Notes: a model not told the origin generated them from the letters alone. DNA of 64,000 bases from Falsiroseomonas algicola (GCF_011040385.1 NZ_JAAIKB010000020.1:1-64000); one strand, 5' to 3'; positions 1-8,660 are shown, counted from the first letter of the stretch. Numbers and translations are program-made.

Positions 1-90
1 AGACGCTGAACTGGAGCACGCCAGCAGAGGCGCTTGATGAGGCGCTACAGACGGCGCAAAGAGGCGTTGCGACGACCCGTTGAACCTGGG
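1..90 (+). mobile_element. IS30-family element, right end with transposase C-terminal tail (cut by window edge)
   Basis: An open frame enters from the left edge and stops at 81-83. Its last residues include TLNWSTPAEALDEAL, which match the C-terminus of IS30-family DDE transposases. The IS3 orfB reading frame on the opposite strand resumes exactly at base 91, so the element boundary is placed at 90/91, a few bases after the transposase stop. The body of the element and its left end lie outside the window. The family call rests on this short tail plus the insertion geometry; the terminal inverted repeat cannot be verified from one end. Confidence 0.6.
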
Positions 91-663
91 TTGGCTGCCT
101 TGGTCCGAGTGATGCACCACGTCGGCGGGCTTCCTCGTCGTCACCGCCATGTCGAGCGCATCGAGTACCAGGCGCGTGCGCAGGTCGGTTGCCATGGCCC
201 AGCCGACGATCCGGCGCGACCAGGCGTCCAGCACGACAGCGAGGAACAGGAAGCCCGCCGCGGTCGGCACGTAGGTGATGTCCGCCACCCACAGCCGGTT
301 CGGGCCTGCGGCGCGGAAGTTGCGGCCGACCAGGTCGTTGGCAGGCCTGTGGCTCGGCTCCCACTGCGTGGTCGTCGGGAAGCGGCGCCGAGAGACGCCA
401 CGCAGCGCGGCCTCGCGCATCAGCCGCGCCACCCGCTTGCAGGCCACGGCCGTCCCCTCGGCCTGCAGCTCGGCATGCACGCGTGGCGCACCGTAGGTGC
501 CGTGCGAGGCGGCATGGATGGTGCGGATCCGGCGCAGCAGCGCTGCGTCGCCCGTGACATGGGCCGATGCCGGCCGGCTGCGCCATGCGTAGTAGCCGGA
601 CACCGAAACGCCCAGCACGCGGGCCATGGTGGCAATGGGGAATTCGGCCTGCTGCGCGCTCAT
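91..663 (-). pseudogene. IS3-family transposase OrfB, interrupted by the IS30 element
   Basis: Reading from ATG at 663 the protein starts MSAQQAEFPIATMARVLGVS and runs through the helix-turn-helix_21 region into an rve-type DDE integrase core (NRLWVADITYVPTAAGF, then HHSDQGSQ). The core breaks at base 91 where the IS30 end begins; beyond it the frame stays open to the window edge but encodes unrelated residues. The second catalytic Asp is in HHSDQGSQ, and the catalytic Glu region is lost or displaced. In IS3 elements OrfB is fused to OrfA by a -1 frameshift; here the upstream OrfA is also broken. The gene is non-functional as it stands. Confidence 0.85.
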
Positions 664-701
664 GAACCGGAAGACCCGCTGTGGGTCCTCTCCTTCGCGA
701 A

Positions 702-943
702 CTAGGCCGCCGCCTTTGCCAAGATGTCGCGCTCCTGGCGCAGGCGATGGTTCTCACGCCGGAGATTCGTCAACTCCTCCCGCTCAGGGCTTATCAGGCC
801 ACCGTCCTTACGGGCCCCGTCGCCCCGCTCCGCCTGACGCACCCAGTTCCAGATCGACTGCGCCGTCGGCTCGAACTCCCTGGCAAGCTCCTCCGGCGTC
901 CGTCCCGATCGGACCAACTCCAACTTCAACTCCAACTTCAGAT
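702..943 (-). pseudogene. IS3-family OrfA, 3' fragment
   Basis: This encodes the helix-turn-helix and leucine-zipper part of an IS3 OrfA: LVRSGRTPEELAREFEP, then SIWNWVRQAERGDG and a heptad region RRENHRLRQERDILAKAAA. The stop at 704-702 (TAG) falls where related OrfA proteins have the Trp of AAAWFA, so it looks like a TGG to TAG nonsense change. The 5' end is missing: upstream of about 943 the sequence becomes the ISL3 transposase tail. A perfect 12-bp tandem duplication (917-940) sits near the truncated end and gives KLELKLEL. Confidence 0.8.
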
Positions 944-2415
944 GTGGCGTTCGGTCGTTCCGTTGGACCACGGCTCGGTCAGCGCCGCAAGGACGGCCGA
1001 CTGATCGGCTGCGATGCCGTGGCCGAACGCGGGCAGCATGCTGGCGCTGGCTCGCGTGATCCAGTCCCGGAGCGGTGCTGGCGCCATGGCGCTGACCATG
1101 CGGTGGAATTCGTCCACGATGTCTCGCGCCGTCGCCAATTCGGGCACCCCGGCCTCGACGGCCGCCACCATCGTCGCCTCGGCACGTGTCAGGCGGTCGC
1201 GGCGCACCAGCATGGCATGCGCGATCGATCTGGCCGGCGGTAGCCGGCTGGCGATGGCACCGCCAGGACACTCGCTTCCCACTGGCGTGTGGCCCATTCG
1301 CCGACGACACGAAGGCCACCGGCGAAGCCCCGCAGGCGCAGCCGGCGCCAGAGCTCTGCGCCATTGCGGCAGCCCTCCGACCACATCGTGTCGATCGTTG
1401 CCAGCCAGGGCGCGAGGCTGCTCGTGCGACTGCGGAACACCTCGTCCTCCGTGTTGCGCAGGACGGCGCGGACGAGCTTGCGGCTGCGGCCGGTGCGCCT
1501 GGATATCTGCTTGATCGCGACACAAGCCTCCACCATGGCGCGGATGGCGGCATTGTCGTCGCGTCGTCGCAGGTAGCCGTCGTACTGGAGCCGCGCGGCA
1601 GAACTCAGCAATTCGGGGTCGATAGCGCCGACACCCAGGGCGCGCTGGATCGACCCCAGGGCGCCCCGCACGGCCTGCAGGAAAGCGGCGCTGGCGTTCT
1701 CCATCAGGTGCTAGCGGTCTGCGACCTTGAGCGCGCCCGGAGCAGCCGCGGCGATGGCGCCGGTGTAGCCGCCGGCACCATCGCGAGCGACAACGCGCAC
1801 CTCGGGATGGAGGGACAGCCAAGCCCGCACGGTGGCCGGGTCGCGGTCGGGAAGCAGGTCGACTACCCGCTGGCGTTCGAGATCGCAGATGAGGGTCCCG
1901 TAGCGCTGCCGCCGACGCCACGCCCACTCGTCGATGCCGATGACCCGCAGCGGTACGCCATCGAGCGTAACTCGGCGCCGGAAGGTCCGCAGCATGGTAT
2001 CCACCCCGACCGGCCGCATCAGCCGTTTCGCCAGCACCGCCGCCGGGCGACCTCCAAGCCACCGGCCGAGGTCACCAAGGAGACCGTCGAGCCGCGCTGT
2101 GCGGCGTCCCGTGCCCCCTGTAATCGACGGTGACGGCACCTCGGTGAAGGCCTGGCGCGGATATCCTGGTTCGCCGCAACGAAATCGGCGGATCTGGACA
2201 TGCAGTTCGACCGCTCGGTCATGAACCGGCGAATCGAGCACGCGGCTCAGGTGCAGACTGTGAACCAGTGCCGAGCAGACGCCGCAACTCGGGCAGTGGC
2301 CAGCGCCGCCTTCGCGGCGTGCGCTGATGGTGATTGTGCCGGGGGTGACCTCGACGGCCTTGAGGACAAGACCCGGCGGGAGCAGCGAACGTGGATCGAG
2401 GCTTGGCATCGCCAT
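943..2415 (-). pseudogene. ISL3-family transposase, broken
   Basis: Three pieces of one ISL3-type transposase can be joined. From 2415 to 1711 comes the N-terminal part with a zinc-finger-like CPSCGVCSA motif and the start of the DDE domain (VIGIDEWAWRRRQRYGTLI). A TAG at 1713-1711 replaces the Trp of the usual VADRWHLMEN. The frame continues to about 1290, then shifts between about 1290 and 1245 into another frame carrying RLTRAEATMVAAVEAGVPEL and ending TEPWSNGTTERHI. The last 40 or so residues normally present are missing at the junction with the IS3 fragment. Two inactivating lesions plus a 3' truncation make it a clear pseudogene. Confidence 0.85.
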
Positions 2416-2497
2416 CGGCTTCCTGAAAGGGCAATGCCCCTGTCAACGCCGCTCAGCACGCAACGAGCGACAGAGCTCTTGTTCCATGCTGATCCAT

Positions 2498-2904
2498 ATT
2501 CAGGCCCATGGCGTGCACCACCTCGTCCACGCGCCGCGTGAAGACGCCGTCGATCCAGGCTTCCTGGATCAATTCCACCAAGGCCTTCTCGGAGGTCTTC
2601 CTGGGCTCCAGGAAGGGCAGGAAGCAACGGCCTTGCCGCAGCTTCGGGATCCACAGCTGCGGCGACCCCAAGCGCGTGTCCAGCGTCCGGTCGCGGACGC
2701 CGTTGCGGTTTTCAGCCGCTCGCCGGTGAGCTCGTGCCGTCCGGGGCCGATCAGGCCCTCCATATCGGCCTCAAACAGCGTGGGCAGCACCGCCTCAGCG
2801 ATGCCGCGAAGGAAGTCTCTGTGTCCTGTCTTCGCCAGTAGGCCCGCCAGTGGCAATCTGTCGTCGGTGTTCCACCCTAGCCGCCAGGTCCGATGGTCAC
2901 CCAA
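2498..2904 (-). pseudogene. IS256-family transposase, N-terminal remnant
   Basis: The conserved start of an IS256 (Mutator-type) transposase is visible: LAGLLAKTGHRDFLRGIAEA, MEGLIGPGRHELTGER, then in a shifted frame TLDTRLGSPQLWIPKLRQG and FLEPRKTSEKALVELI. A small deletion near 2700 causes the frameshift. Similarity ends at about 2498 after VVHAMGLN, where the ISL3 side begins. The catalytic DDE domain is absent, so the fragment cannot act. Confidence 0.8.
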
Positions 2905-3063
2905 GCCCTACGCCCCGGCCCAAGCCGGAATTTCCACAACGTCCGCAGACGGTACCCTTGGTGTCGCTGGTTCCCTTTGGGGCGCGCCCTAGCTAAGCGC
3001 GCCAACGCTCGGCCTCCTACGCGACAACTGAGATACACGTAAAATGGCAAAGGCTGTGAAATC

Positions 3064-4539
3064 ATGGAAGCCGACCTAGCAGCGTACCAAAACGAAGCTC
3101 GTAGTCATTCGGACGCAATAAGGCGACGATCAGTTTCTCTGCACCAACCGACATCTGGTCTGGTGCTGTGGCTAAGTTATGGCCAATCGCTTGCCGCCGG
3201 TTGGGAAAGCTGGCCACGTCTTTCCAAGACAGCGCGATTATCCAGCGTCTACATGATGGGCGAGTCAGTTCATCCCGCCGCCGAGAACAGGGCGAAATGG
3301 GCGCCAGTAGGTGGATTGGCGAAATTGGCACCTTTGGTTGCGACGGTTCGTGATGGTGGTCGGGGCCTGCTGACGGATGAGGAGGTGGCGAGGCTCACGC
3401 CCGGTGCTCCAAACCGTGGGGAGACGCTGTTGGAGGGATTTGCTCAACAGTTTGGTGCCGCCTGGTACGGCTCTCGCGGCATGGCGGGTGGAGATGTTGC
3501 AAATAGGTTTGTATTTGCGCAGTGCGGAGTAGGCGGTAAGACAATCGCAGAACTCAGCGTTGGCGCCTGCCCAGATCTGTTCCACCGTATTCGTGATGCT
3601 ATAAGGCTTGCCCAAAAGCAAGCGACACGCCTGGGTCTCAGTTTCAGTGTCGGCGGCTTACTCTATAACCAAGGAGAAACCGGATACGCCTCAACTACTC
3701 GAGGCGCCTACGCGAGCGCGTTAGCTAGGCTTATCGAAGATGTTCGCTCTTATGTTAGTGATGCGACCGGGCAGGCAGGAAAGCTGCCGGTTTTCCTATT
3801 TCAGACTGGTGGCCAGTATGCTGTGGACAGCGTTGAACTCGCAGTCGCTAGGGCTCAAATTCAGGTTGCCTCGACTACCGAGGCCGTATTCATGGTATCC
3901 GGCAATCAACACGTCGTCGATAAAGATTTTCACTTGACGAGTAATGGCACGCGTTGGTTGGGTTGTTTGGCGGGAAAGGTGGCGGTGCGGACTATTATTG
4001 AGGGGGAAGGATGGCAATGCACTCAAGCGATCCGTTGGGTCGGTGGCGGCAATGTTGTCGTGGGATTATTTCATACCCCTGTGCCGCCGCTTCAATTCGC
4101 TGCGCCTTACGTTGGGCGGTCAGTATCTCCAATTGTTAGGGCCCCACACAGGGGCATTTATCTGGAAGACGAGAACGGGCCGCTAACTATCTTAAATGTT
4201 GAATTGAAGGGGCAGTTAGCGATCGTCACCACCTCGAGGCAACTCTGTATTCGCCCAAGAATTTGGCTTGGGAGAGGAGCTTGCTTCAGCGGAGCCATTT
4301 GTATCGCGGACAGCGATCGTACGCCGCTGGCCTATCCTTACGTGTATACCGCTGGGTCTGGGCAGACGATGGATGAAGATATCGCTTCACTTGCAGGCTT
4401 TAGCTACCCGAGCAATAATTTTGCCCTCGCTGACGTCCAGACAGTTGACGTTGTCGATCGCGACCCAGGACGTACGGCAAAGTCAAGCCTTCTCAGCGGC
4501 CTCGCGGCAAGGCTGAGGACCCGTATAAGCCTTGCGTGA
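3064..4539 (+). CDS. SGNH/GDSL-type esterase, sialate O-acetylesterase-like, laterally acquired
   Basis: The 491-residue protein has the blocks of an SGNH hydrolase: YGQSLAAGW with candidate nucleophile Ser42, a Gly-rich block FAQCGVGGKTI, the block III Asn in LYNQGETGY (Asn202), and DFHLTSNG (Asp288, His290) as the catalytic pair. This arrangement (GQS, NQGE, D-x-H) is typical of the carbohydrate acetylesterase/SASA branch, which removes acetyl groups from glycans. No signal peptide is apparent. About 200 C-terminal residues form a probable beta-rich accessory region. GC content and codon use (many AAT, TAT, ATT) are clearly lower than in neighbours. It lies between an IS256 remnant and tRNA-Arg. 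The ATG at 3064 has only a weak upstream AAGG; the true start could be a little downstream. Confidence 0.65.
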   Translation: MEADLAAYQNEARSHSDAIRRRSVSLHQPTSGLVLWLSYGQSLAAGWESWPRLSKTARLSSVYMMGESVHPAAENRAKWAPVGGLAKLAPLVATVRDGGRGLLTDEEVARLTPGAPNRGETLLEGFAQQFGAAWYGSRGMAGGDVANRFVFAQCGVGGKTIAELSVGACPDLFHRIRDAIRLAQKQATRLGLSFSVGGLLYNQGETGYASTTRGAYASALARLIEDVRSYVSDATGQAGKLPVFLFQTGGQYAVDSVELAVARAQIQVASTTEAVFMVSGNQHVVDKDFHLTSNGTRWLGCLAGKVAVRTIIEGEGWQCTQAIRWVGGGNVVVGLFHTPVPPLQFAAPYVGRSVSPIVRAPHRGIYLEDENGPLTILNVELKGQLAIVTTSRQLCIRPRIWLGRGACFSGAICIADSDRTPLAYPYVYTAGSGQTMDEDIASLAGFSYPSNNFALADVQTVDVVDRDPGRTAKSSLLSGLAARLRTRISLA

Positions 4540-5024
4540 CCTGCGTGGTGTGTGAGTCAACCTGCCTCGGAGAAGGGGAATTGGAGTCGGAGTTAACCCG
4601 ATTTGGTTGACACCCCGAGGCTTGAAACGGAGGTGTTCGAGATTCTGCAGCTCTGCGGTGTGGCCGTTGGCTGTGGATCAGCACGCTGTGGGACCCCGCG
4701 TCGGCGTGGGGGTCCCCCTTGCAGATGCAGTAGGTACAATGCCTTGCCGGTGGGGATCCCCGCGCCGATAGGGGTCCCGCTCGGTTGCTTGTCCACAGGT
4801 TGCTGAAAAGGGCGCAACGGGCTGCAACGCGCAACGTGCGCCGCCTGAGGAAACCATTCCTCGCCATCAGCGCCGAAGCGGGCCGCCCCCCGTCATGACC
4901 GGTAACCCGATTGTGGGGATGCCAGACTGGCGCGTCCCGACGCTTTGCCGGCCCTGCCGCTACCTATCCGCCACCTAGGTTATCTTCGCCTGGACTGAGG
5001 TGCGGCCTAATGGGCTGAAAAGAT
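4540..5024. other. Gene-free stretch between the SGNH gene and tRNA-Arg, with two related palindromes
   Basis: No convincing gene is seen. Two similar stem-loops lie here: GGGACCCC (4690-4697) pairing with GGGGTCCC (4709-4716), and GGGATCCCC (4753-4761) pairing with GGGGTCCC (4771-4778). Two DnaA-box-like words flank them, TGTGGATCA near 4672 and TTGTCCACA near 4789, each one or two changes from the consensus. The stretch may be the right end of the island that carries the SGNH gene. No attachment-site repeat of the tRNA 3' end was found within the window. Confidence 0.4.
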
Positions 5025-5101
5025 TGGCGGACCCGATACGATTCGAACGTACGACCTTTGCCTTCGGAGGGCAACGCTCTATCCAGCTGAGCTACGGGTC
5101 C
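5025..5101 (-). tRNA. tRNA-Arg (anticodon CCG)
   Basis: Read on the minus strand the sequence folds as a full cloverleaf: acceptor GGACCCG/CGGGTCC, D arm GCTC/GAGC, anticodon stem TTGCC/GGCAA with loop CTCCGAA, and T arm GTACG/CGTAT with loop TTCGAAT. The anticodon CCG reads the Arg codon CGG. The discriminator is G and a 3' CCA is encoded (5027-5025). The gene's 3' end faces the island at 3-5 kb, the usual geometry for tRNA-targeting integrative elements. Confidence 0.95.
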
Positions 5102-5224
5102 CGCTCCCCCTCCATAGCCAATGCCGGGGCTCGACGGAAGCCCCGGCAGCGCAAAGCACCGGCATTTCAACGCGGGGCCCTCCTAGGCTACCCTCCACCC
5201 CAACAAAGGGGAGGGTCCCGACCC

Positions 5225-6292
5225 ATGACAGACGCGCCGCCGACCGGCACCAATGATCCGAAGGCGCTGCTCCAGGCGCTCTATGCCGAAATGGCGCCCA
5301 AGCACCTGTTTCCCCTGTGGGAAGTGCTGGCGGCCCTGGTCACGCCGACGCCCTCCTCACCCGTCCGCCCGCATCTCTGGCATTACGGGGAGGCGCGGGA
5401 TCACCTGCTGCGGGCGGGCGACCTGATTTCCGCCGAACAGGCGGAGCGGCGCGTCCTGATCCTGGAGAATCCGGGCCTGCCGGGCTCCTCCTCCGTCACC
5501 ACCAGCCTCTATGCCGGGCTGCAGCTGATCCTGCCGGGGGAGGTCGCGCCCTGCCATCGCCACACCCAATGCGCGCTGCGCTTCGTGATGGAGGGTGATG
5601 GCGCCTTCACGGCCCTGGACGGGGAGAAGGCGGTGATGCGCCCCTTCGACCTGGTGCTGACGCCGAACTGGCAGTGGCACGACCACGGCAACACCAGCGA
5701 CGCGCCCATGATCTGGCTGGATGGGCTGGATATCCCGACCGTCCGCCACTTCGCCGCCAGCTTCGCCGAACGCCTGCCCGATGGCGCCATGGCGCATGCG
5801 GAGACGGCGCCGGCGGGCGACACGGCGTCGCGCTACGGCCGCAACCTCCGGCCCTTCGCCGGCACCGCCGCGGCCAGGCGCCCGGCACACCAGCCGATGT
5901 TCCACTACCCCTATGCCGAATGGCGGGACAGCCTGGCCGCCATGGCGCGGGTCAGCGCCCCGGATCCGCATCTGGGCCACGCGCTCGAATTCGTGAACCC
6001 GGCCGATGGCGGGCCGGTGATGCCGACCATCGCCGCCCATGTCCGCCTGCTGCCCGCGGGTTTCGCCACCCGCCCGCGCCGGTCCACCGATGCGATGGTC
6101 CTGGTGGTGGTGGAAGGCCAGGGCTCGGCCCGGATCGGGGAGCAGGACTTCGCCCTGGCGGAGCGCGACCTGATCGTCATCCCCTCCTGGTCCAGTCTCA
6201 CCCTATCGGCGGCAAGTGACCTCGTGCTGTTCGGCTATTCGGATGCGGCGGCCCAGCAGAAACTCGGCCTGTACCGGGAGGCGCGGCTCTAG
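5225..6292 (+). CDS. Gentisate 1,2-dioxygenase-like bicupin protein
   Basis: The 355-residue bicupin matches the gentisate/salicylate 1,2-dioxygenase family, Fe(II) enzymes that open the aromatic ring in aromatic acid catabolism. The first cupin keeps the metal site (PCHRHTQCALRFVMEG and the later WHDHGN). The second cupin is degenerate (RRSTDAMVLVVVEG lacks the His pair), as is usual in this family. The start is set at ATG 5225 because the longer upstream frame runs through tRNA-Arg. No other gentisate pathway gene lies nearby, so the substrate is uncertain. The TAG stop is inside the CTAG target duplication of a MITE, so the original C-terminus may have ended differently. Confidence 0.8.
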   Translation: MTDAPPTGTNDPKALLQALYAEMAPKHLFPLWEVLAALVTPTPSSPVRPHLWHYGEARDHLLRAGDLISAEQAERRVLILENPGLPGSSSVTTSLYAGLQLILPGEVAPCHRHTQCALRFVMEGDGAFTALDGEKAVMRPFDLVLTPNWQWHDHGNTSDAPMIWLDGLDIPTVRHFAASFAERLPDGAMAHAETAPAGDTASRYGRNLRPFAGTAAARRPAHQPMFHYPYAEWRDSLAAMARVSAPDPHLGHALEFVNPADGGPVMPTIAAHVRLLPAGFATRPRRSTDAMVLVVVEGQGSARIGEQDFALAERDLIVIPSWSSLTLSAASDLVLFGYSDAAAQQKLGLYREARL

Positions 6293-6455
6293 CAGGCTGC
6301 GGAAGAACGGGCGGCTGAGGATGGACGAGCGAATTTTCGTGCAGGAAAGGATGACGCGCAGACACGATGTGGTTGCATCGTGGCAAGCGGCAGACGAATC
6401 CTGCGCGGAAAGGCGCCGTCCAGCCGACCCGTCCCGTTCTTCCGCAGCCTGCTAG
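6289..6455. mobile_element. MITE, 159 bp, 19-bp perfect inverted repeats, CTAG target duplication
   Basis: CAGGCTGCGGAAGAACGGG at 6293-6311 is repeated perfectly inverted at 6433-6451. CTAG flanks both sides (6289-6292 and 6452-6455). The 159-bp body has no coding capacity. A 4-bp YTAR-type duplication is typical of IS5-group transposition, so this is probably a non-autonomous IS5-type derivative. It inserted exactly over the stop codon of the cupin gene. Confidence 0.8.
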
Positions 6456-6554
6456 CCGTTTCGGTCCCCGGCAACCCCGCGCGCCCCGGCCGCGTTCGCC
6501 CCAGGCATCGCCGCCGGGGTTTCCCTCCGGCGGCTCCAGCCCGGAGGACCCCCC

Positions 6555-6908
6555 ATGCCGAACCCGACCAGCATGAACGAAAGGCCCGAGAACACGCGGG
6601 ACAGCAACATCGAGAAGGGGGTGGTGGACAGCTTCCCCGCCAGCGATCCGCCCGCCGGCACCGCCACCCAGGGCGCCCGCGCCGTGCCTCCGGAGGCGAT
6701 GATGGCCAGTTCTGATCAGCAGACCGCCCATCCCGTGACGCTGACCCGGCACTTCCCGGATGCCGAATCCGCCAAGCTCGCGCTGGAGAACCTGGTCCGC
6801 GCCGTGCCGCTCGACCGCAACTGCACCGAGATCGAGGGGCTGGAGCTGCGCCTGAAGGTTCCGCGCGAGGATGCGGGCCGCATCGAGGACATGCTGCTGG
6901 CGGTTTGA
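6555..6908 (+). CDS. Small conserved hypothetical protein
   Basis: The 117-residue protein is soluble and acidic. Residues 18-35 carry [17 protein letters not shown], a short motif (FPASDP) found near the N-terminus of many small proteobacterial proteins of unknown role. The C-terminal half ([17 protein letters not shown] onward) looks like a small alpha/beta fold. A good GGAGG lies just before the ATG (6543-6548). It is followed 78 bases later by the lapA-like gene on the same strand. No function can be assigned. Confidence 0.7.
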   Translation: MPNPTSMNERPENTRDSNIEKGVVDSFPASDPPAGTATQGARAVPPEAMMASSDQQTAHPVTLTRHFPDAESAKLALENLVRAVPLDRNCTEIEGLELRLKVPREDAGRIEDMLLAV

Positions 6909-6986
6909 CCGCGATCCGGAGCGCGGACGCTTCCCGTCCGCCCTCCGGGCGCGTAGGAACGGCCCGTGCCTGGAGAATGAGGTCCC

Positions 6987-7310
6987 ATGCGCTGGGTTCT
7001 GTTCGTGCCGCTGCTGATCCTGATCGCGCTCTTCGCCCTGTCGAATACGCAGGAGGTGGAGCTGCGCCTCTGGCCCTTCGACATCGGCTGGGCCTCGCCG
7101 CTCGGCATCGCCGTGCTGCTGCTCTCCGCCGTGGGCTTCCTACTGGGCGCCTCCATCGCCTGGGCAGCCGCGCTTCCCGCGCGCCGGCGCGCCCGGGAAC
7201 TGCAGAATGCCGCCCGGCTGCTGGAGGCCGAGCTCGCCGGCTACAAGGCGCGGGAGGAACAGGCGCGGCGCGACGCCGATCTCGGCCGCCTGCCCGCGCC
7301 CGCACCGTGA
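6987..7310 (+). CDS. LapA/DUF1049 family inner-membrane protein
   Basis: The 107-residue protein has two transmembrane segments (about 3-19 and 35-60) separated by the family hallmark [13 protein letters not shown], then a basic, coiled-coil-prone cytoplasmic tail (residues 65-100). In E. coli the homologous LapA works with LapB in controlling LPS synthesis; no lapB is visible here. LapA-like genes next to pyrF are common in alphaproteobacteria. Its TGA overlaps the GTG start of pyrF (GTGA), which points to translational coupling. Confidence 0.8.
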   Translation: MRWVLFVPLLILIALFALSNTQEVELRLWPFDIGWASPLGIAVLLLSAVGFLLGASIAWAAALPARRRARELQNAARLLEAELAGYKAREEQARRDADLGRLPAPAP

Positions 7311-8023
7311 GCGCCGCCGTCCAGAACGTCCCCTGCGGCCTCTGCGTCGCACTGGATGCGCCTGACCTGGCGACGGCGGAAGCCTGGGCGCAGGCCGTGG
7401 CGCCTTCCGCCGGGCTGCTGAAGGTGGGGCTGGAGCTGTTCTCGGCCGAGGGCGCGCCGGCGGTGCGCCGCATCGCCGCCCATCGTCCGGTCTTCCTCGA
7501 CCTCAAGCTGCACGACATCCCCAACACGGTGGCCGGCGCCATCGGGTCCATTGCGCCCCTTGGCGCCGACTGGATCACCATCCATGCCGCCGGCGGCGCC
7601 GCCATGGTGGCGGCGGCGCGGGAGGCAGCGGAGAAGGCCGGGGGCGCCAGCCGCCCGAAGATCCTGGCTGTCACGGTGCTCACCAGCATCGACGCCGCGA
7701 CGCTGAGCGAGATCGGGGTCGCGGGCGGCACCATGCAGCAGGTTCTGCGCCTCGGCCGCCTGGCGGTCGCCGCCGGCGCCGATGGCCTGGTCTGCTCGCC
7801 GCGGGAGGTCTCGGCGCTGCGCGATGCGCTGGGGGAGGGGCCGGCCCTCGTTGTCCCCGGCATCCGCCCCGCCGGCAGCGTGGCCGACGACCAGGCCCGC
7901 ACCGCGACGCCGGAGGCGATGGCGGCAGCCGGCGCCACCTGGGTGGTGGTCGGCCGCCCCATCACCAAGGCGGCCGACCCGGCCGCCGCGGCGAAGGGCA
8001 TCGCCGCCTCGCTCGGCTGGTAG
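7307..8023 (+). CDS. pyrF: Orotidine 5'-phosphate decarboxylase
   Basis: This enzyme decarboxylates OMP to UMP, the last step of de novo pyrimidine synthesis. The 238-residue protein has the catalytic DxKxxD signature as Asp65, Lys67 and Asp70 ([11 protein letters not shown]), the N-terminal ALDAPD strand, and the phosphate-binding end VVVGRPIT. The start is the GTG at 7307 overlapping the lapA stop, since the longer upstream frame crosses lapA. trpF follows 7 bases later. Confidence in function is very high. Confidence 0.96.
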   Translation: MSAAVQNVPCGLCVALDAPDLATAEAWAQAVAPSAGLLKVGLELFSAEGAPAVRRIAAHRPVFLDLKLHDIPNTVAGAIGSIAPLGADWITIHAAGGAAMVAAAREAAEKAGGASRPKILAVTVLTSIDAATLSEIGVAGGTMQQVLRLGRLAVAAGADGLVCSPREVSALRDALGEGPALVVPGIRPAGSVADDQARTATPEAMAAAGATWVVVGRPITKAADPAAAAKGIAASLGW

Positions 8024-8030
8024 CGCCGCC

Positions 8031-8660
8031 ATGCAGGTGAAGATCTGCGGCATCACCGATGCCGCCGCCATGCAGGCCGCAGCCGACGCGGATTTTCTCG
8101 GCTTTGTCTTCTTCCCGCCCTCGCCCCGGGCGGTGACGCCCGCGCGGGCAGCCGAGCTGTCGGCCAGCCTGGCGGGTGGCCCGCAGCGTGTCGGGCTGTT
8201 CGTGGACGCAACGGACGACCAGCTGGCGGAGACGCTGGCCGCCGTGCCGCTGGATGTCCTGCAACTGCATGGGGAGGAGACGCCGGACCGCTGCGCCGCG
8301 GTCCGCGCCCGCTTCGGCCTGCCGGTGATGAAGGCACTCGGCATCGCCTCCGCCGCCGATCTCGAGGGGCTCGCGGCCTATGTCCCGCATGTCGATCGCT
8401 TCCTGCTGGACGCCAAGGCCCCGCCCGGCGCACCGCTGCCGGGCGGCAATGCCGCGCCCTTCGACTGGACCCTGACCGCGGGCCGCACCATCCCGCGCCC
8501 CTGGCTGCTGGCGGGCGGCCTGACGCCCGGCAATGTAGCGGAGGCCATCCGCGTTGCCGGCGCGCCCGGCGTCGATGTCTCCTCCGGTGTCGAGGTTTCG
8601 CGCGGCGTGAAGGATCCGGACCGTATCGCGGCCTTCATCGCCGCCGCCCGAGGCGCGTGA
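8031..8660 (+). CDS. trpF: Phosphoribosylanthranilate isomerase
   Basis: TrpF converts phosphoribosylanthranilate to CdRP in tryptophan synthesis. The 209-residue TIM barrel begins MQVKICGIT with catalytic Cys6; the catalytic Asp127 is in RFLLDAK, and the phosphate loop is near DVSSGVE. The start at 8031 is the first ATG after pyrF. The stop overlaps the GTG start of a GNAT gene, which separates trpF from trpB. The other trp genes (trpE, G, D, C) are not in the window. Confidence 0.95.
   Translation: MQVKICGITDAAAMQAAADADFLGFVFFPPSPRAVTPARAAELSASLAGGPQRVGLFVDATDDQLAETLAAVPLDVLQLHGEETPDRCAAVRARFGLPVMKALGIASAADLEGLAAYVPHVDRFLLDAKAPPGAPLPGGNAAPFDWTLTAGRTIPRPWLLAGGLTPGNVAEAIRVAGAPGVDVSSGVEVSRGVKDPDRIAAFIAAARGA

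Noticed and set aside
702-1713. Possible recoding of TAG as tryptophan or another amino acid
   Set aside because: Other intact genes in the window use TAG as a normal stop (for example 6290-6292 and pyrF at 8021-8023), and both TAG-containing genes are otherwise broken.
4603-4806. A 67-codon frame in the gap before tRNA-Arg
   Set aside because: It spans both palindromes, has no family resemblance and no ribosome binding site.
5000-5224. N-terminal extension of the cupin gene
   Set aside because: The extension translates through tRNA-Arg; the family start is at 5225.
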